64,000 nt of DNA, taken from assembly GCF_029338335.1 (NCBI RefSeq), contig NZ_CP119796.1; one strand, given 5' to 3'. A model generated the notes under the pieces. The model searched no databases and was not told the DNA's origin. It saw nothing but the letters and a program-made list of their open reading frames with translations. The DNA comes from Halomontanus rarus (GTDB lineage: Archaea > Halobacteriota > Halobacteria > Halobacteriales > Natrialbaceae). Made by a program: the position numbers and the translations under genes. Every line of letters begins with the position of its first letter. Position 1 is the stretch's first letter. This document shows positions 52,271 through 60,847 of this stretch, piece by piece.

Positions 52271-52303
52271 GCGAGCAGTGAGTGAGCTTTCACTGTTGCT
52301 CGC
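52271..52303. terminator. hairpin terminator after etfA
   Basis: GCGAGCA (52271-52277) pairs with TGCTCGC (52297-52303), and AGTGA pairs with TCACT inside. It is preceded by GCGGCTTTTTGGTCCAGA, a sequence nearly identical to that before the EF-2/Nudix hairpin. It lies between the convergent etfA and serpin genes. Confidence 0.65.
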
Positions 52304-52361
52304 TTCACGAGAGACGTGACGAGACAGCCGGGAAGCGTGTCCTGCGGTCAGCGAACGTCGG

Positions 52362-53807
52362 TCACTGCGCCTCGCCCGCGTCGACGACCCGACCGAGAAA
52401 GAGGACAGTATCGGTCGGACGGTCGCGGATCGCGAACAGGAACGGCCGATCGACGACCATCTCGAACGGATCTGCGGGGGCCGAAGTGGTCCCGGCGACG
52501 ACGCCCGTCGCGGCCGCGGCTTCCGTCCCATCTTCGTCGACGGTGATGGACGCGTCGTGGTAGACGTCGTGGACGAAGAGGTTCTCGTCCGTCTCCTCGG
52601 GGTCGGCGATACCCGAGAAGTCCGCGTCGTTCGGGTCGAACGGGATCGGCATTCCCAGTTCCGAGAGGACCTCTGCGAGGGCGAATCCGGCGTCGAACTC
52701 GAACTTCGGCAGGTGAATCGTCCCCTCCCGGGTCTCGAGTTCGCCGACGAGGTCGTCGAACCGGTCGACGTCGAGGCTCGACTCGAGGGTCTCGAACTCG
52801 TCTCCGTCCTCGCCCTCGCCCTCGTCGGGGAGCACTACGACCATGCCGACGTCGTCGCCGACGTAGGGGAGTTCGATCACCTGATGGCCGTCGACGTCGG
52901 CGTACGGGAACGACGCCGACTGGCGCATGATCGGCACGTCAGTCGTCGAACCGTCGAGGGCGGTGAACGAACGAGCCTCGGTCGCCCCGTCGTCGAACTG
53001 GTTCTCCCAGGAGGCCTTGAAGTAGATCGCGTTCGTCAACACCAGCCGCGCGAGGTCGGTGATCGACCCCTCGGGAAGCAACTCGTCGATCCTGTCTTCG
53101 GTTCGATCTTCGACCCACGCGTTGATCGTCTCGCGGGCACCCTCGGGATCGGAGGCGAACTCGACTTCCTCCAATCCGGCACTGTAGTGATCCTCGAGCG
53201 TCGCGAGGTACGCCTCGCGGAAAGGATAGTCCGCCTGTCCCCAGACCGCGTTGACGACGTTCAGTTCGAAGGGGTCACCGTCGTCGCCTTCGCTCGCGCG
53301 CTCCCCGCCTCCCGTTTCCGGCTCGCTCCGCGCGTCCAGTTCGGCGGCGAGGGTTTCGATCGCGCTGTGGAGGTCGTCGCCGAGGGTGTAGTGTAACGTG
53401 TCGGCCATCTGCGTCGCGGTTTCACCCCGGGCCCCCGCGTACGTCATCGCGAGCGCGACCGAGATGCTGTGGGGCGAACAGAAGAGGTTCGCGCCGGATT
53501 CGGACGCGACGAGTTCGCCGTAGAGGTCGAAGGCGAATCGTCGGTTCGCTCGAGCGAGTTCGGCGACGGTGTCGTCGGTGGTCGGTTCGCCGTCGCCGTT
53601 CCCGTCGTCGTCACCGCGATCGTCGTTGTCGGTGCCGTTCTCGGTATCGGTGTCGCTGCCGTCGTCGGGATCGTCGTCACCATCGGCACCGTCGTCACCG
53701 TCGTCCGCCAGACACCCGGCGAGCGCGGACGTCGTCGCGAGTGCACCCGCGAGCGCCAGCACGCGGCGGCGATCGAACGAGCCACGACCATTGTATTCGG
53801 AGTCCAT
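52362..53807 (-). CDS. serpin family protein, Tat lipoprotein
   Basis: 481 residues. The signal FDRRRVLALAGALATTSALAGC has a twin arginine and a lipobox; a very acidic Asp/Gly/Thr linker of about 45 residues follows. The serpin fold is full length: NLFCSPHSISVALAMTYAGARGETATQM, TNAIYFKASWENQFDDGAT, and the reactive-centre hinge DEDGTEAAAATGVVAGTTSAP leading to FEMVVDRPFLFAIRD. The small-residue hinge is of the inhibitory type, so it is likely a suicide inhibitor of a serine or cysteine protease at the cell surface. The target protease is not known. Confidence 0.93.
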   Translation of the reverse strand: MDSEYNGRGSFDRRRVLALAGALATTSALAGCLADDGDDGADGDDDPDDGSDTDTENGTDNDDRGDDDGNGDGEPTTDDTVAELARANRRFAFDLYGELVASESGANLFCSPHSISVALAMTYAGARGETATQMADTLHYTLGDDLHSAIETLAAELDARSEPETGGGERASEGDDGDPFELNVVNAVWGQADYPFREAYLATLEDHYSAGLEEVEFASDPEGARETINAWVEDRTEDRIDELLPEGSITDLARLVLTNAIYFKASWENQFDDGATEARSFTALDGSTTDVPIMRQSASFPYADVDGHQVIELPYVGDDVGMVVVLPDEGEGEDGDEFETLESSLDVDRFDDLVGELETREGTIHLPKFEFDAGFALAEVLSELGMPIPFDPNDADFSGIADPEETDENLFVHDVYHDASITVDEDGTEAAAATGVVAGTTSAPADPFEMVVDRPFLFAIRDRPTDTVLFLGRVVDAGEAQ

Positions 53808-53956
53808 AGTAGACGCTCACCGAGAGACAGTGAATCCCTTTGGGAAACTCAAACGCCGCTTTCACCTTGGCGAACGCGATGCGAGGCGACGGGCGGCCTC
53901 GAGACGAAAGACGGCGGATCGTCAGCTACTTTTTGTCCCCTTCCTAAGCGCTGGCA

Positions 53957-54799
53957 ATGGAACTTCTCGAGCGCCGTCGGGCGCTGATCGAAGAGCGTCT
54001 GATCGCCGTCGTCGACGGCGTCGAGTCCGAGACGCTCAGCGAGGAGGTTCGCCACGTCGCCCTCTCGGGTGGCAAGCGAGTTCGGCCGACGGTGACGGTT
54101 CTCGCCTGTGAAACCGTCGGCGGGACCGCCGAGGACGCCGTCGACTTCGGCGTCGGGATCGAACTCGTCCACAGCGCCTCGCTGGTCGTCGACGACATCA
54201 TCGACCGCTCGGAACTCCGGCGCGGAACGACCAGCGCGTGGGCCGAGTACGGCCACGGCCCGGCGATCGTCACCAGCGACGGGCTGCTCGGGGAGGCGTT
54301 CGCGCTCTTCTCGGCCGACCCGAAGGCGACGCAAGTCGTCGCCGAGGCGATGGTCGAACTCGGCGTCGGCGAAGCGACCGAGCTCTCGGCCCGGCCGGAG
54401 AACGAGGAGGAGTACATGACCCTCGCTCGCCGCAAAACCGGCGCGCTGTTCCGGGCGGCGGCCGAACTCGGCGCCATCGCCGCCGACTCCGACGCGCTCA
54501 CCGTCGAAGCCCTCGGCGAGTACGCCGAACGCGTCGGCATCGCCTTCCAGATCCGCGACGACGTGTTAGACGCCGTCGCCGACCCCGAATCACTCGGCAA
54601 GCCGACCGGACACGACGCGGCGCTCGAGCGCCCTTCCGTCGTCCAGGTCACCGACCTCACACCCGCGGAAGCCAACGAGCGCGCCCGAACGGAAGCCGAC
54701 CGGGCGATCGACGCCTTAGAGCGCGTCGACGTCGCGGATACGGAGGCGAGACGGTATTTGCTCGAGCTTGCGGAGTTCGTCGTCGAGCGCGAACGCTGA
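53957..54799 (+). CDS. polyprenyl (isoprenyl diphosphate) synthase
   Basis: 280 residues. GGKRVRPTVTVLACE is followed by the first Asp-rich motif DDIIDRSELRRG and, later, the second motif QIRDDVLDAVADPESLGKPTGHD. The family condenses isopentenyl diphosphate with allylic diphosphates to make the C20 (or C25) chains of archaeal lipids and quinone side chains. It is shorter than typical GGPP synthases (about 330-350), lacking part of the N-terminal helix, so it could be a paralogue with a different chain length. Convergent with the DUF373 gene. Confidence 0.9.
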   Translation: MELLERRRALIEERLIAVVDGVESETLSEEVRHVALSGGKRVRPTVTVLACETVGGTAEDAVDFGVGIELVHSASLVVDDIIDRSELRRGTTSAWAEYGHGPAIVTSDGLLGEAFALFSADPKATQVVAEAMVELGVGEATELSARPENEEEYMTLARRKTGALFRAAAELGAIAADSDALTVEALGEYAERVGIAFQIRDDVLDAVADPESLGKPTGHDAALERPSVVQVTDLTPAEANERARTEADRAIDALERVDVADTEARRYLLELAEFVVERER

Positions 54800-54831
54800 C
54801 CGCGGCGACCGCTTCGACGGATCGACTCGTA

Positions 54832-54870
54832 CTCAGGATCAGTTCGGGCGCAGGCTCGGGCTCAGGCTCC
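54832..54870. repeat. hexanucleotide-periodic tract
   Basis: CTCAGG, ATCAGT, TCGGGC, GCAGGC, TCGGGC, TCAGGC run in succession between two convergent genes and reach into the last codons of the DUF373 gene. Confidence 0.75.
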
Positions 54871-55965
54871 TTCGACCCGTCGCGTCCCGTCGGAAGAGCG
54901 AGATTCCGCGACGGCGAACGCAAGCGTACTCACGATACCCAGGAGCGTGCCGGCGGTCAGCATCGTCGCGAGGTACGACAGTTCGACGACGTCGAGAAAG
55001 TACGCGCTCACGCCGTGGAGAACCATCGCCATCGCGATGACGTAGAACGGCGCGTTGAGGTAGCGCCACTCGAGCGTGCCGGCGATGTACTCGTCGGTGA
55101 TCTGTCCGAGGCTGGTCGTGATACCGGCGGCGGCGAACCACTGGACCGCCCCGTAGACCAGCGCCGCCAGCACGACCGGCGCGTCTCCGGTTTCGGAACC
55201 GATCGACACGTCGAAGGCCTCGACGGTGTTGACGCCGTTGACGCCGCCGAGGACGAGGAGCGCGGCGGCGACGACGTACGCGAGGAGCGTCATTCGACCG
55301 GCGTACAGCGATCGCCGGGCGCGTTCGACGCTCTCGTCGATGCGGTCACCGAGTGCGAGTCCGCGCGAGATGAGGTAGAATCCGAGCAGTGCGGAGGTCG
55401 TCCCGAGGACGAGTCCGGGCAGTTCGAACACGGCGCCGATCAGCGCGAGCGGGTAGATCAACAGGAGGATCCCCATCGGAATCAGGATCGTTCCCCGAGT
55501 CTCGGGATCGTCCAGAACCTGTTTGAACGTGTAGTACATCGACTCCAGATTCTGAGCCTGACGGACGACGACCCGACGGACGCCGTCGATCGGGACTCGA
55601 GACCGGATCACCGGGAGGACGGACTCGTCCTGTGCGCCGTCGGTGATGACCAGCGCGGTGACGTCCTCGCCGGTCGAGAGGCTCGCGAGGACGGTGTCGA
55701 CCTCGTCGCCGACCTCGCGGTTGGCGCTGACGTCGCCCTCTTCGTTACCGGTGACGACCGCGACCTCGACGCTCTCGTCGCGGCTGTCGAGGTCGTCGTA
55801 AACGTGCAACCCCTGAAAGATGACGTTGACGTCGCTGTCTTCGGGATCGGCAGTCGCGAGCGCGACGGCGGCTTCCTCGACCGGATCGCGACCGATGACC
55901 GGCGTGGAGAAGCCGGTCTTCCGGCCGAGGTCGTCGTCGAGGTCGACGCACAGGACCAGCAGCAT
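54862..55965 (-). CDS. DUF373 family membrane protein
   Basis: 367 residues from the ATG at 55965. Residues 1-135 form a soluble domain (MLLVLCVDLDDDLGRKTGFSTPVIGRDPVEEAAVALATADPEDSDVNVIFQ; ITDGAQDESVLPVI). About six membrane helices follow (GTILIPMGILLLIYPLALIGAVFELP through TAGTLLGIVSTLAFAVAE). DUF373 proteins are widespread in archaea; their function is not established. The N-terminal nucleotide-like fold before a membrane domain could mean a sensor or carrier. Confidence 0.88.
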   Translation of the reverse strand: MLLVLCVDLDDDLGRKTGFSTPVIGRDPVEEAAVALATADPEDSDVNVIFQGLHVYDDLDSRDESVEVAVVTGNEEGDVSANREVGDEVDTVLASLSTGEDVTALVITDGAQDESVLPVIRSRVPIDGVRRVVVRQAQNLESMYYTFKQVLDDPETRGTILIPMGILLLIYPLALIGAVFELPGLVLGTTSALLGFYLISRGLALGDRIDESVERARRSLYAGRMTLLAYVVAAALLVLGGVNGVNTVEAFDVSIGSETGDAPVVLAALVYGAVQWFAAAGITTSLGQITDEYIAGTLEWRYLNAPFYVIAMAMVLHGVSAYFLDVVELSYLATMLTAGTLLGIVSTLAFAVAESRSSDGTRRVEGA

Positions 55966-56137
55966 CGCTCGAACCTTTGCACGCGCCGTATTTCCCTTTT
56001 CTGGACGACGGAACGATCCGTCGGATCGCAGCGGAGACGCGGTGAACGCGAGCAGCGACGCACGGAACGGATCGAAGAAGGAGCGACACACCCACCGACG
56101 GACAGTCGACCGCGAGAGATCGACGGAGTAACTGCGC

Positions 56138-56500
56138 TCAGTCGGCCGCACCGGACCCGGACTCGGCGCTGACGCGATCGCACAGGCGTTCGACAGTCGG
56201 TTCGAGCGCCTCAAATTCCTCGTCCGGGACGATCGTCTCCGTCTGCAGATCGTACGCGACGACCCCGTGGTCGGCGAGTCGCGGGAGGTGGTTGTGAACT
56301 AACGCGACGCGCACGCGTCGGCGCGCCGTCTCCGAGACCGACTCGTCGACCGTACCGGTCTCCCGTGCGGCGAGTTCGATCGTCACCGTCTCGAGGTCGA
56401 GTCGACCGCGTTCGCACAACAGCGACAGCAGGTGGCGGCGTCGTGACGCGGCGAGAAGGTCGTAGCGGTGGTCGACTCCCGGGGACTGAGCAGTTGTCAT
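56138..56500 (-). CDS. winged-helix protein (DUF7344-like)
   Basis: 120 residues from the ATG at 56500 (MTTAQSPGVDHRYDLLAASRRRHLL). The sequence LLAASRRRHLLSLLCERG, then TARRRVRVALVHNHLPRLADHGVVAYDLQTETIV is the pattern of the many haloarchaeal winged-helix domains that start with a R/H-rich recognition helix. It is probably a transcription regulator with unknown targets. 172 bp downstream of it lies the DUF373 gene on the same strand. Confidence 0.8.
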   Translation of the reverse strand: MTTAQSPGVDHRYDLLAASRRRHLLSLLCERGRLDLETVTIELAARETGTVDESVSETARRRVRVALVHNHLPRLADHGVVAYDLQTETIVPDEEFEALEPTVERLCDRVSAESGSGAAD

Positions 56501-56715
56501 CGTAGTCGAGAGGTGCGAGAGAGAGCGCCACAATGCTGGCGCCTACGTTGGTAGGTTGGTAGGCCCTCGTCGCGTTGCGGACTGCCGACTGGCATCGTGT
56601 GCCGAGTACGTCGAAACGCTCGAGCGAATCCCCTCGTACGATCTCCTGTGAATTAGTGCCGGTGCAGCCGAAGGTCGGTCGCAGTTGCACCGGCACACCG
56701 TGACAGTAACCCGTA

Positions 56716-57063
56716 TCACCGACGGGCGACGAACGAGCCGTAGCCGACGCCGATCGCGACCCCGTAACAACCGACGAAAAACGGAACCCAGTAGACCCAG
56801 AGCGAGAGCCCCGGCGAGATCGCGTTTCCGATCGCCGTTCCGACGACGTAAATCAGGTACCCCGGGAGGGCGAGCGGCGTCATCCACGACGTCTCGAGAA
56901 CGCCGGCGACGAACGGGATCACCAGAAGCGCGTAGGCGACGAGCGTGGCCGGTCCCCAGAGAAGTCGTCGGAGCGGGAGCCTCGAGAGCGAGCGAGGTTG
57001 TGTTGGTTTCGAACTCGAACTCGAAGGCGAATCCACGCCGTCCCCCGCACTCGCCCCCGTCAT
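56716..57063 (-). CDS. small three-helix membrane protein, hypothetical
   Basis: 115 residues from the ATG at 57063, overlapping the stop of the upstream gene by 4 bp. After a Ser-rich cytoplasmic head (SPSSSSSKPTQPRSLSRLPLRR) there are three membrane helices (WGPATLVAYALLVIPFVAGVL; LPGYLIYVVGTAIGNAI; WVYWVPFFVGCYGVAIGVGYG). I do not recognise the family. Coupling to the aspartoacylase-like gene suggests a joint task. Confidence 0.7.
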   Translation of the reverse strand: MTGASAGDGVDSPSSSSSKPTQPRSLSRLPLRRLLWGPATLVAYALLVIPFVAGVLETSWMTPLALPGYLIYVVGTAIGNAISPGLSLWVYWVPFFVGCYGVAIGVGYGSFVARR

Positions 57064-57869
57064 CGCGTTCCCTCCTGCTCGAGTAACCCGTGGCGCTCCA
57101 GAACAGCCGCGGTCGCCAGCTGGGTCAGTTCGACCATCGCATCCCGATCGAGCAGGAACGCGGTCGTCTCGAAGAGGTACGCGATCGCTCCCAGTTCGCG
57201 GTGAGCCCTGTGAAAGAGCAACGGACCGTTCATCGCACTGGTGACCGCAGTGAACCGATGGAGCGGCATGTACCACGGAATCCCGACGTCGTCGAGATAG
57301 TTCGCGATCGCGTCGCCGTCGGCGTTCGGCGAGTGGAAGATCGCCTGCCCGACGTACTGGCGATGGACGCCGTAGATCCCGAGCGATCGGTGGAGGTCGA
57401 GGACGACGTCGGGTCGGTGTCGTTCGACGGCGTCCCAGACGCCGCGGGCGAGATCGCTCGCGGGTTCTCTGTCGACCGGAAAGTGACGGTTGAGGTCGCC
57501 GTCATCCCCCTCCCGTGAATCGTTTTCGACCGCGACGCGGTTCGTCTCCGGGACGACCACGAGCGTACCCGCGTCGGGATGCCACTCGGTCACTTTACCG
57601 GCGACGTCGATCCCGTTCCGTTCGTCCCCGTGGACGCCGCCGAACACCATCACCGTCGGGCCGTCCGCGGGGGCGTCGATCTCGTACAGCGTCGTCTCGT
57701 GGTCGGTATCCGGGAGGATTGTCTCGGTCCTGGTCGTGGCTTCACCGCCGCCTCCGGGACCTCGAGCGGCCTCGAGCAGCTCGTCGTCGCCGGCGGGCCG
57801 GGTGAGCCGACCGGTGGCGGCGGTTCCTGCGAGGACGCCCGCCACTGCCAGAACGTGCCGTCGTCTCAT
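57060..57869 (-). CDS. succinylglutamate desuccinylase/aspartoacylase-like zinc hydrolase, Tat-exported
   Basis: 269 residues. The start MRRRHVLAVAGVLAGTAATG looks like a Tat signal. The zinc site is given by GGVHGDERNG (His-80, Glu-83) and VLDLHRSLG (His-160), with the family motif DLNRHFP and a late FETTAFLL carrying a possible catalytic Glu. The family (M14-like) cleaves acyl-amino acids or short peptides. Export would place it at the cell surface. It overlaps the downstream membrane-protein gene by 4 bp. Confidence 0.83.
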   Translation of the reverse strand: MRRRHVLAVAGVLAGTAATGRLTRPAGDDELLEAARGPGGGGEATTRTETILPDTDHETTLYEIDAPADGPTVMVFGGVHGDERNGIDVAGKVTEWHPDAGTLVVVPETNRVAVENDSREGDDGDLNRHFPVDREPASDLARGVWDAVERHRPDVVLDLHRSLGIYGVHRQYVGQAIFHSPNADGDAIANYLDDVGIPWYMPLHRFTAVTSAMNGPLLFHRAHRELGAIAYLFETTAFLLDRDAMVELTQLATAAVLERHGLLEQEGTR

Positions 57870-58124
57870 TTATCGGGACGAACAGACCCTCCCTAATGCG
57901 TGTTGCTGTTCGCTCGAGTCTCGAGATGCGACCCGTGAATCTCGAGCGCTGAACGACGGACGACAGACGACGGGCCACGGACGACGAACGTCGAACGCCC
58001 GGGACGACTCGACCCCACCGGACCTGCGATATCGGATTCCGCCACCGACGAGAGACAACGACTCGCACGCGTCGTCGAAACCCGGGTCGCTTATTCCGCT
58101 GGAACCGCTCAGTGGGAGTAACCG

Positions 58125-59120
58125 ATGATCTCCAAGGGCTGTGAGCAGTGTGCCAAAGGTGGCAAGATGGTGCTGTTCGTCTACGGCTACTGCGACCAGC
58201 GCGACTGCTTTTACTGCCCGCTCGGAGAAAACCGAAAGAACGTCACCGACGTCTACGCGAACGAACGCCTCGTCGAATCCGACGAGGACGTCCTCACCGA
58301 AGCCCATCGGATGGACGCCCTCGGGACCTCGATCACCGGCGGGGAACCACAAGAAGCCCTCGAGCGAACCTGCCACTATCTCTCGCTCTTGAAAGACGAG
58401 TTCGGCGAGGATCACCACACACACCTCTACACGGGCATCACCGGCGGCCGCGAGAACATGCGCCGGCTCTCGGAGGCCGGCCTCGACGAAATCCGGTTCC
58501 ACCCGCCGCTCGAGCAGTGGGGAGACCTCCACGGCACCGAGTGGGAGGACATCCTCCACATCGCTCGCGAAGAGGGCCTGACGCCCGCCTTCGAGATTCC
58601 GGGCATCCGCGCCGAGGAGGAGTTCCTCGACTTCCTGAACGAGGGCGCTGCCGAGTTCTGTAACGTCAACGAGTTCGAGATGAGCGACGGGAACTACCGC
58701 CGGATGCAAGAGCAGGGCTACGAACTCAAAGAGGGTCACATGAGCGCCGTCGACGGGTCACGAGAAGACATCCTCGAGGTGATGGGCGATCACCCGAAGG
58801 TGTACTTCTGTACCTCCGTCTTCAAGGACGCCGCCCAACACCGCCGCCGTCTCAAGCGCATGGCCCGCAGCGTCAGACGGGAATTCGACGACGTCACCGA
58901 CGACGGCACGCTCGTCTACGGGAAGACCCGAACGGATCCGCGCGTGCTCGAAGAACTCGGCGTCCCCGAAGAGTTCTACACCGTCAAGACGAATCACGTC
59001 GAAGTCGCCTGGTGGCTCCTCGAAGAGATGATCGAAGAAGGCGATCTCGAGGAGGGCGAAATCGTCGAGCAGTATCCGACCTACGACGGGCAGGTCGTCG
59101 AACGGACGCCGCTCGCGTAG
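58125..59120 (+). CDS. radical SAM protein (COG2108-like)
   Basis: 331 residues. Begins MISKGCEQCAKGGKMVLFVYGYCDQRDCFYCPLGENRK. The Fe-S cysteines are Cys-23, Cys-28 and Cys-31, a C-x4-C-x2-C spacing instead of the usual C-x3-C-x2-C, with an extra CxxC (6, 9) before it. GGEPQEALE and YTGITGGRENMRRLSEAGLDEIRFHP match the radical SAM barrel. It resembles uncharacterised proteins related to pyruvate-formate-lyase activating enzyme. The reaction is unknown. Confidence 0.87.
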   Translation: MISKGCEQCAKGGKMVLFVYGYCDQRDCFYCPLGENRKNVTDVYANERLVESDEDVLTEAHRMDALGTSITGGEPQEALERTCHYLSLLKDEFGEDHHTHLYTGITGGRENMRRLSEAGLDEIRFHPPLEQWGDLHGTEWEDILHIAREEGLTPAFEIPGIRAEEEFLDFLNEGAAEFCNVNEFEMSDGNYRRMQEQGYELKEGHMSAVDGSREDILEVMGDHPKVYFCTSVFKDAAQHRRRLKRMARSVRREFDDVTDDGTLVYGKTRTDPRVLEELGVPEEFYTVKTNHVEVAWWLLEEMIEEGDLEEGEIVEQYPTYDGQVVERTPLA

Positions 59121-59224
59121 GTGGCGACCGACGAACGAACGGAGAGTGGCCGTTCTGGTGCAGATTGTCGCTCCGATCGGTGTGCACTGTACCTTCGAAG
59201 CGGAAAGAGTGACAGTTGACAGGA

Positions 59225-59278
<54 letters not shown>

Positions 59279-59384
59279 GTCAGGTAGCAGGCATACACAT
59301 CAGGTGAGCTAGTAAAGGGATCCTGGGATCGGTCTCGAGTGAAACCGTCCCGAGCGAGTCGGCATCGGTCGAGACCGTAATCGG

Positions 59385-60701
59385 CTACTCGATCTCGGTC
59401 GGATCGACTTCGGGATGCGTGATGAGGTTTTCGCGACCGATTCGGAGTTTCTCGATCTCTCCATCTTCGTCCATCTTCGAGAGCAGTTGCGAGACTTTCG
59501 CGTTCGACCAGCCGGTTTCTTTGACGATCGAAGCCTGCTTCATCCGGCCGCTGTTCCGGCGAAGCAATCGATGGACCCGCTCTTCGTCGCTCAGGAGCTC
59601 GAGGTCGACGTCGTCCTCGAGGTCGACGTCGCGGGGACTATCAGTCTCGTCGTACGCCGTCGTCGATTGGGCTTCGGCTCCATCGTCGGTGGCTGCAGCG
59701 GATCCCACCCCAGCAGCCCCAGTTCCTGCGTCCGTCTCTGTCGTTGACGAGTCGTCCGTAACGGCTTCGGCCTCGGCACCGGCGGTTCCGCCCGAATTGT
59801 CCGTCTCCGAATCCGTCGACGAACGTCTCGCGACGAAGTAGCCACCCGCGCCGACGAGCGCGAGTAAGACGAACAGACCGAACCCGAGCGTGGCCCGTGA
59901 GAAGATCGAGTCCTCTGCTGCTGGCGTTCCGGGAGGTGCTGCACCTTCGAGATAGGTCACGCTGAATTCAGCGATGTCGAACTCGTGTGGACCGTTCCAG
60001 ACGAGTTTGCCGTTCGTAAGCGAGTGATCGTGATCGTCGTATCCGTAGTTCGGCGGTCGTTCGATTACGAGACGCTGACCGTCATCGAGTCGTGAAAACC
60101 ACGTGCCGTCGCCGTGTTGGAAGACGTCACCGAGGTAGATCCGGTTCCCGTCCTTCTCGGTGAAGTTCGTCCACGTAAACGAGTACGAGATAATACCGAC
60201 GCGATGATCGTCGCCGACATCGATGTTGGAGTTGGTTTCCGTTTCCGTTTCCGTTTCACCGGCGATCTCGAGGCCGACCTCGCTTGCGTTTTCGACTCGG
60301 GGTTCGTCCCAGCTTGCGTTCGTGAGTTCCATCTCGCGATCGACGCCGTTCTGGGCGATCGATCGGAACCGCTCGAACGTCTCGTCGTAGCCGAGGTCGC
60401 GGTCACCGCTGGTGACGCTTTCCGCGAACGTGTGGAACTCCTCGATTTCGTCGTCCTCGAGGAGGTAGCGACTCTCGACGGTCCACTCGGCGTTCCCGTC
60501 GGCGGTGAGCCGTATCGTGAATACCTGTCGGGGATCGTCGGGTGTGGGCTCCTGGGAAGACTGAGCGTAAACGTGGGGCTGGCTGTCGGCCGCGACGGAC
60601 GCGGAGGACGTAGCGAACGCCGACGGTGCTCCGATTACCCCTACTGGAAAGACGAGGAGGAGGGCAATGAGGGTAAGTGTGAGGGCGGTCGATAACCGCA
60701 T
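59385..60701 (-). CDS. membrane-anchored winged-helix regulator (DUF7345/DUF7343-like)
   Basis: 438 residues from the ATG at 60701. A Sec-type signal (MRLSTALTLTLIALLLVFPVGVIGAPSA) precedes an extracytoplasmic beta-rich domain of about 240 residues (VFTIRLTADGNAEWTVESRYLL, IISYSFTWTNFT, RIYLGDVFQHGDGTWFSRL). One membrane helix follows (ATLGFGLFVLLALVGAGGYFVARR), then a long Ser/Thr/Glu/Ala linker. The protein ends in a winged helix (DEERVHRLLRRNSGRMKQASIVKETGWSNAKVSQLLSKMDEDGEIEKLRIGRENLI). This architecture points to a one-component transmembrane transcription factor that reads an outside signal. It is divergent from a secreted-protein gene that it may regulate. Confidence 0.87.
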   Translation of the reverse strand: MRLSTALTLTLIALLLVFPVGVIGAPSAFATSSASVAADSQPHVYAQSSQEPTPDDPRQVFTIRLTADGNAEWTVESRYLLEDDEIEEFHTFAESVTSGDRDLGYDETFERFRSIAQNGVDREMELTNASWDEPRVENASEVGLEIAGETETETETNSNIDVGDDHRVGIISYSFTWTNFTEKDGNRIYLGDVFQHGDGTWFSRLDDGQRLVIERPPNYGYDDHDHSLTNGKLVWNGPHEFDIAEFSVTYLEGAAPPGTPAAEDSIFSRATLGFGLFVLLALVGAGGYFVARRSSTDSETDNSGGTAGAEAEAVTDDSSTTETDAGTGAAGVGSAAATDDGAEAQSTTAYDETDSPRDVDLEDDVDLELLSDEERVHRLLRRNSGRMKQASIVKETGWSNAKVSQLLSKMDEDGEIEKLRIGRENLITHPEVDPTEIE

Positions 60702-60847
60702 GCGTACCAACCGGTGGTCACCCGAGGGAAAAAACCCTTTCCATCCTAAAATAAAACATTACTGTGGGCTTTGAACGGTCTCAGCGGTGCTCAGCGGCGA
60801 TAGCAGTTGACATATAATTTCGAGTGGTTTTTGTACCCAGCCCCGAA

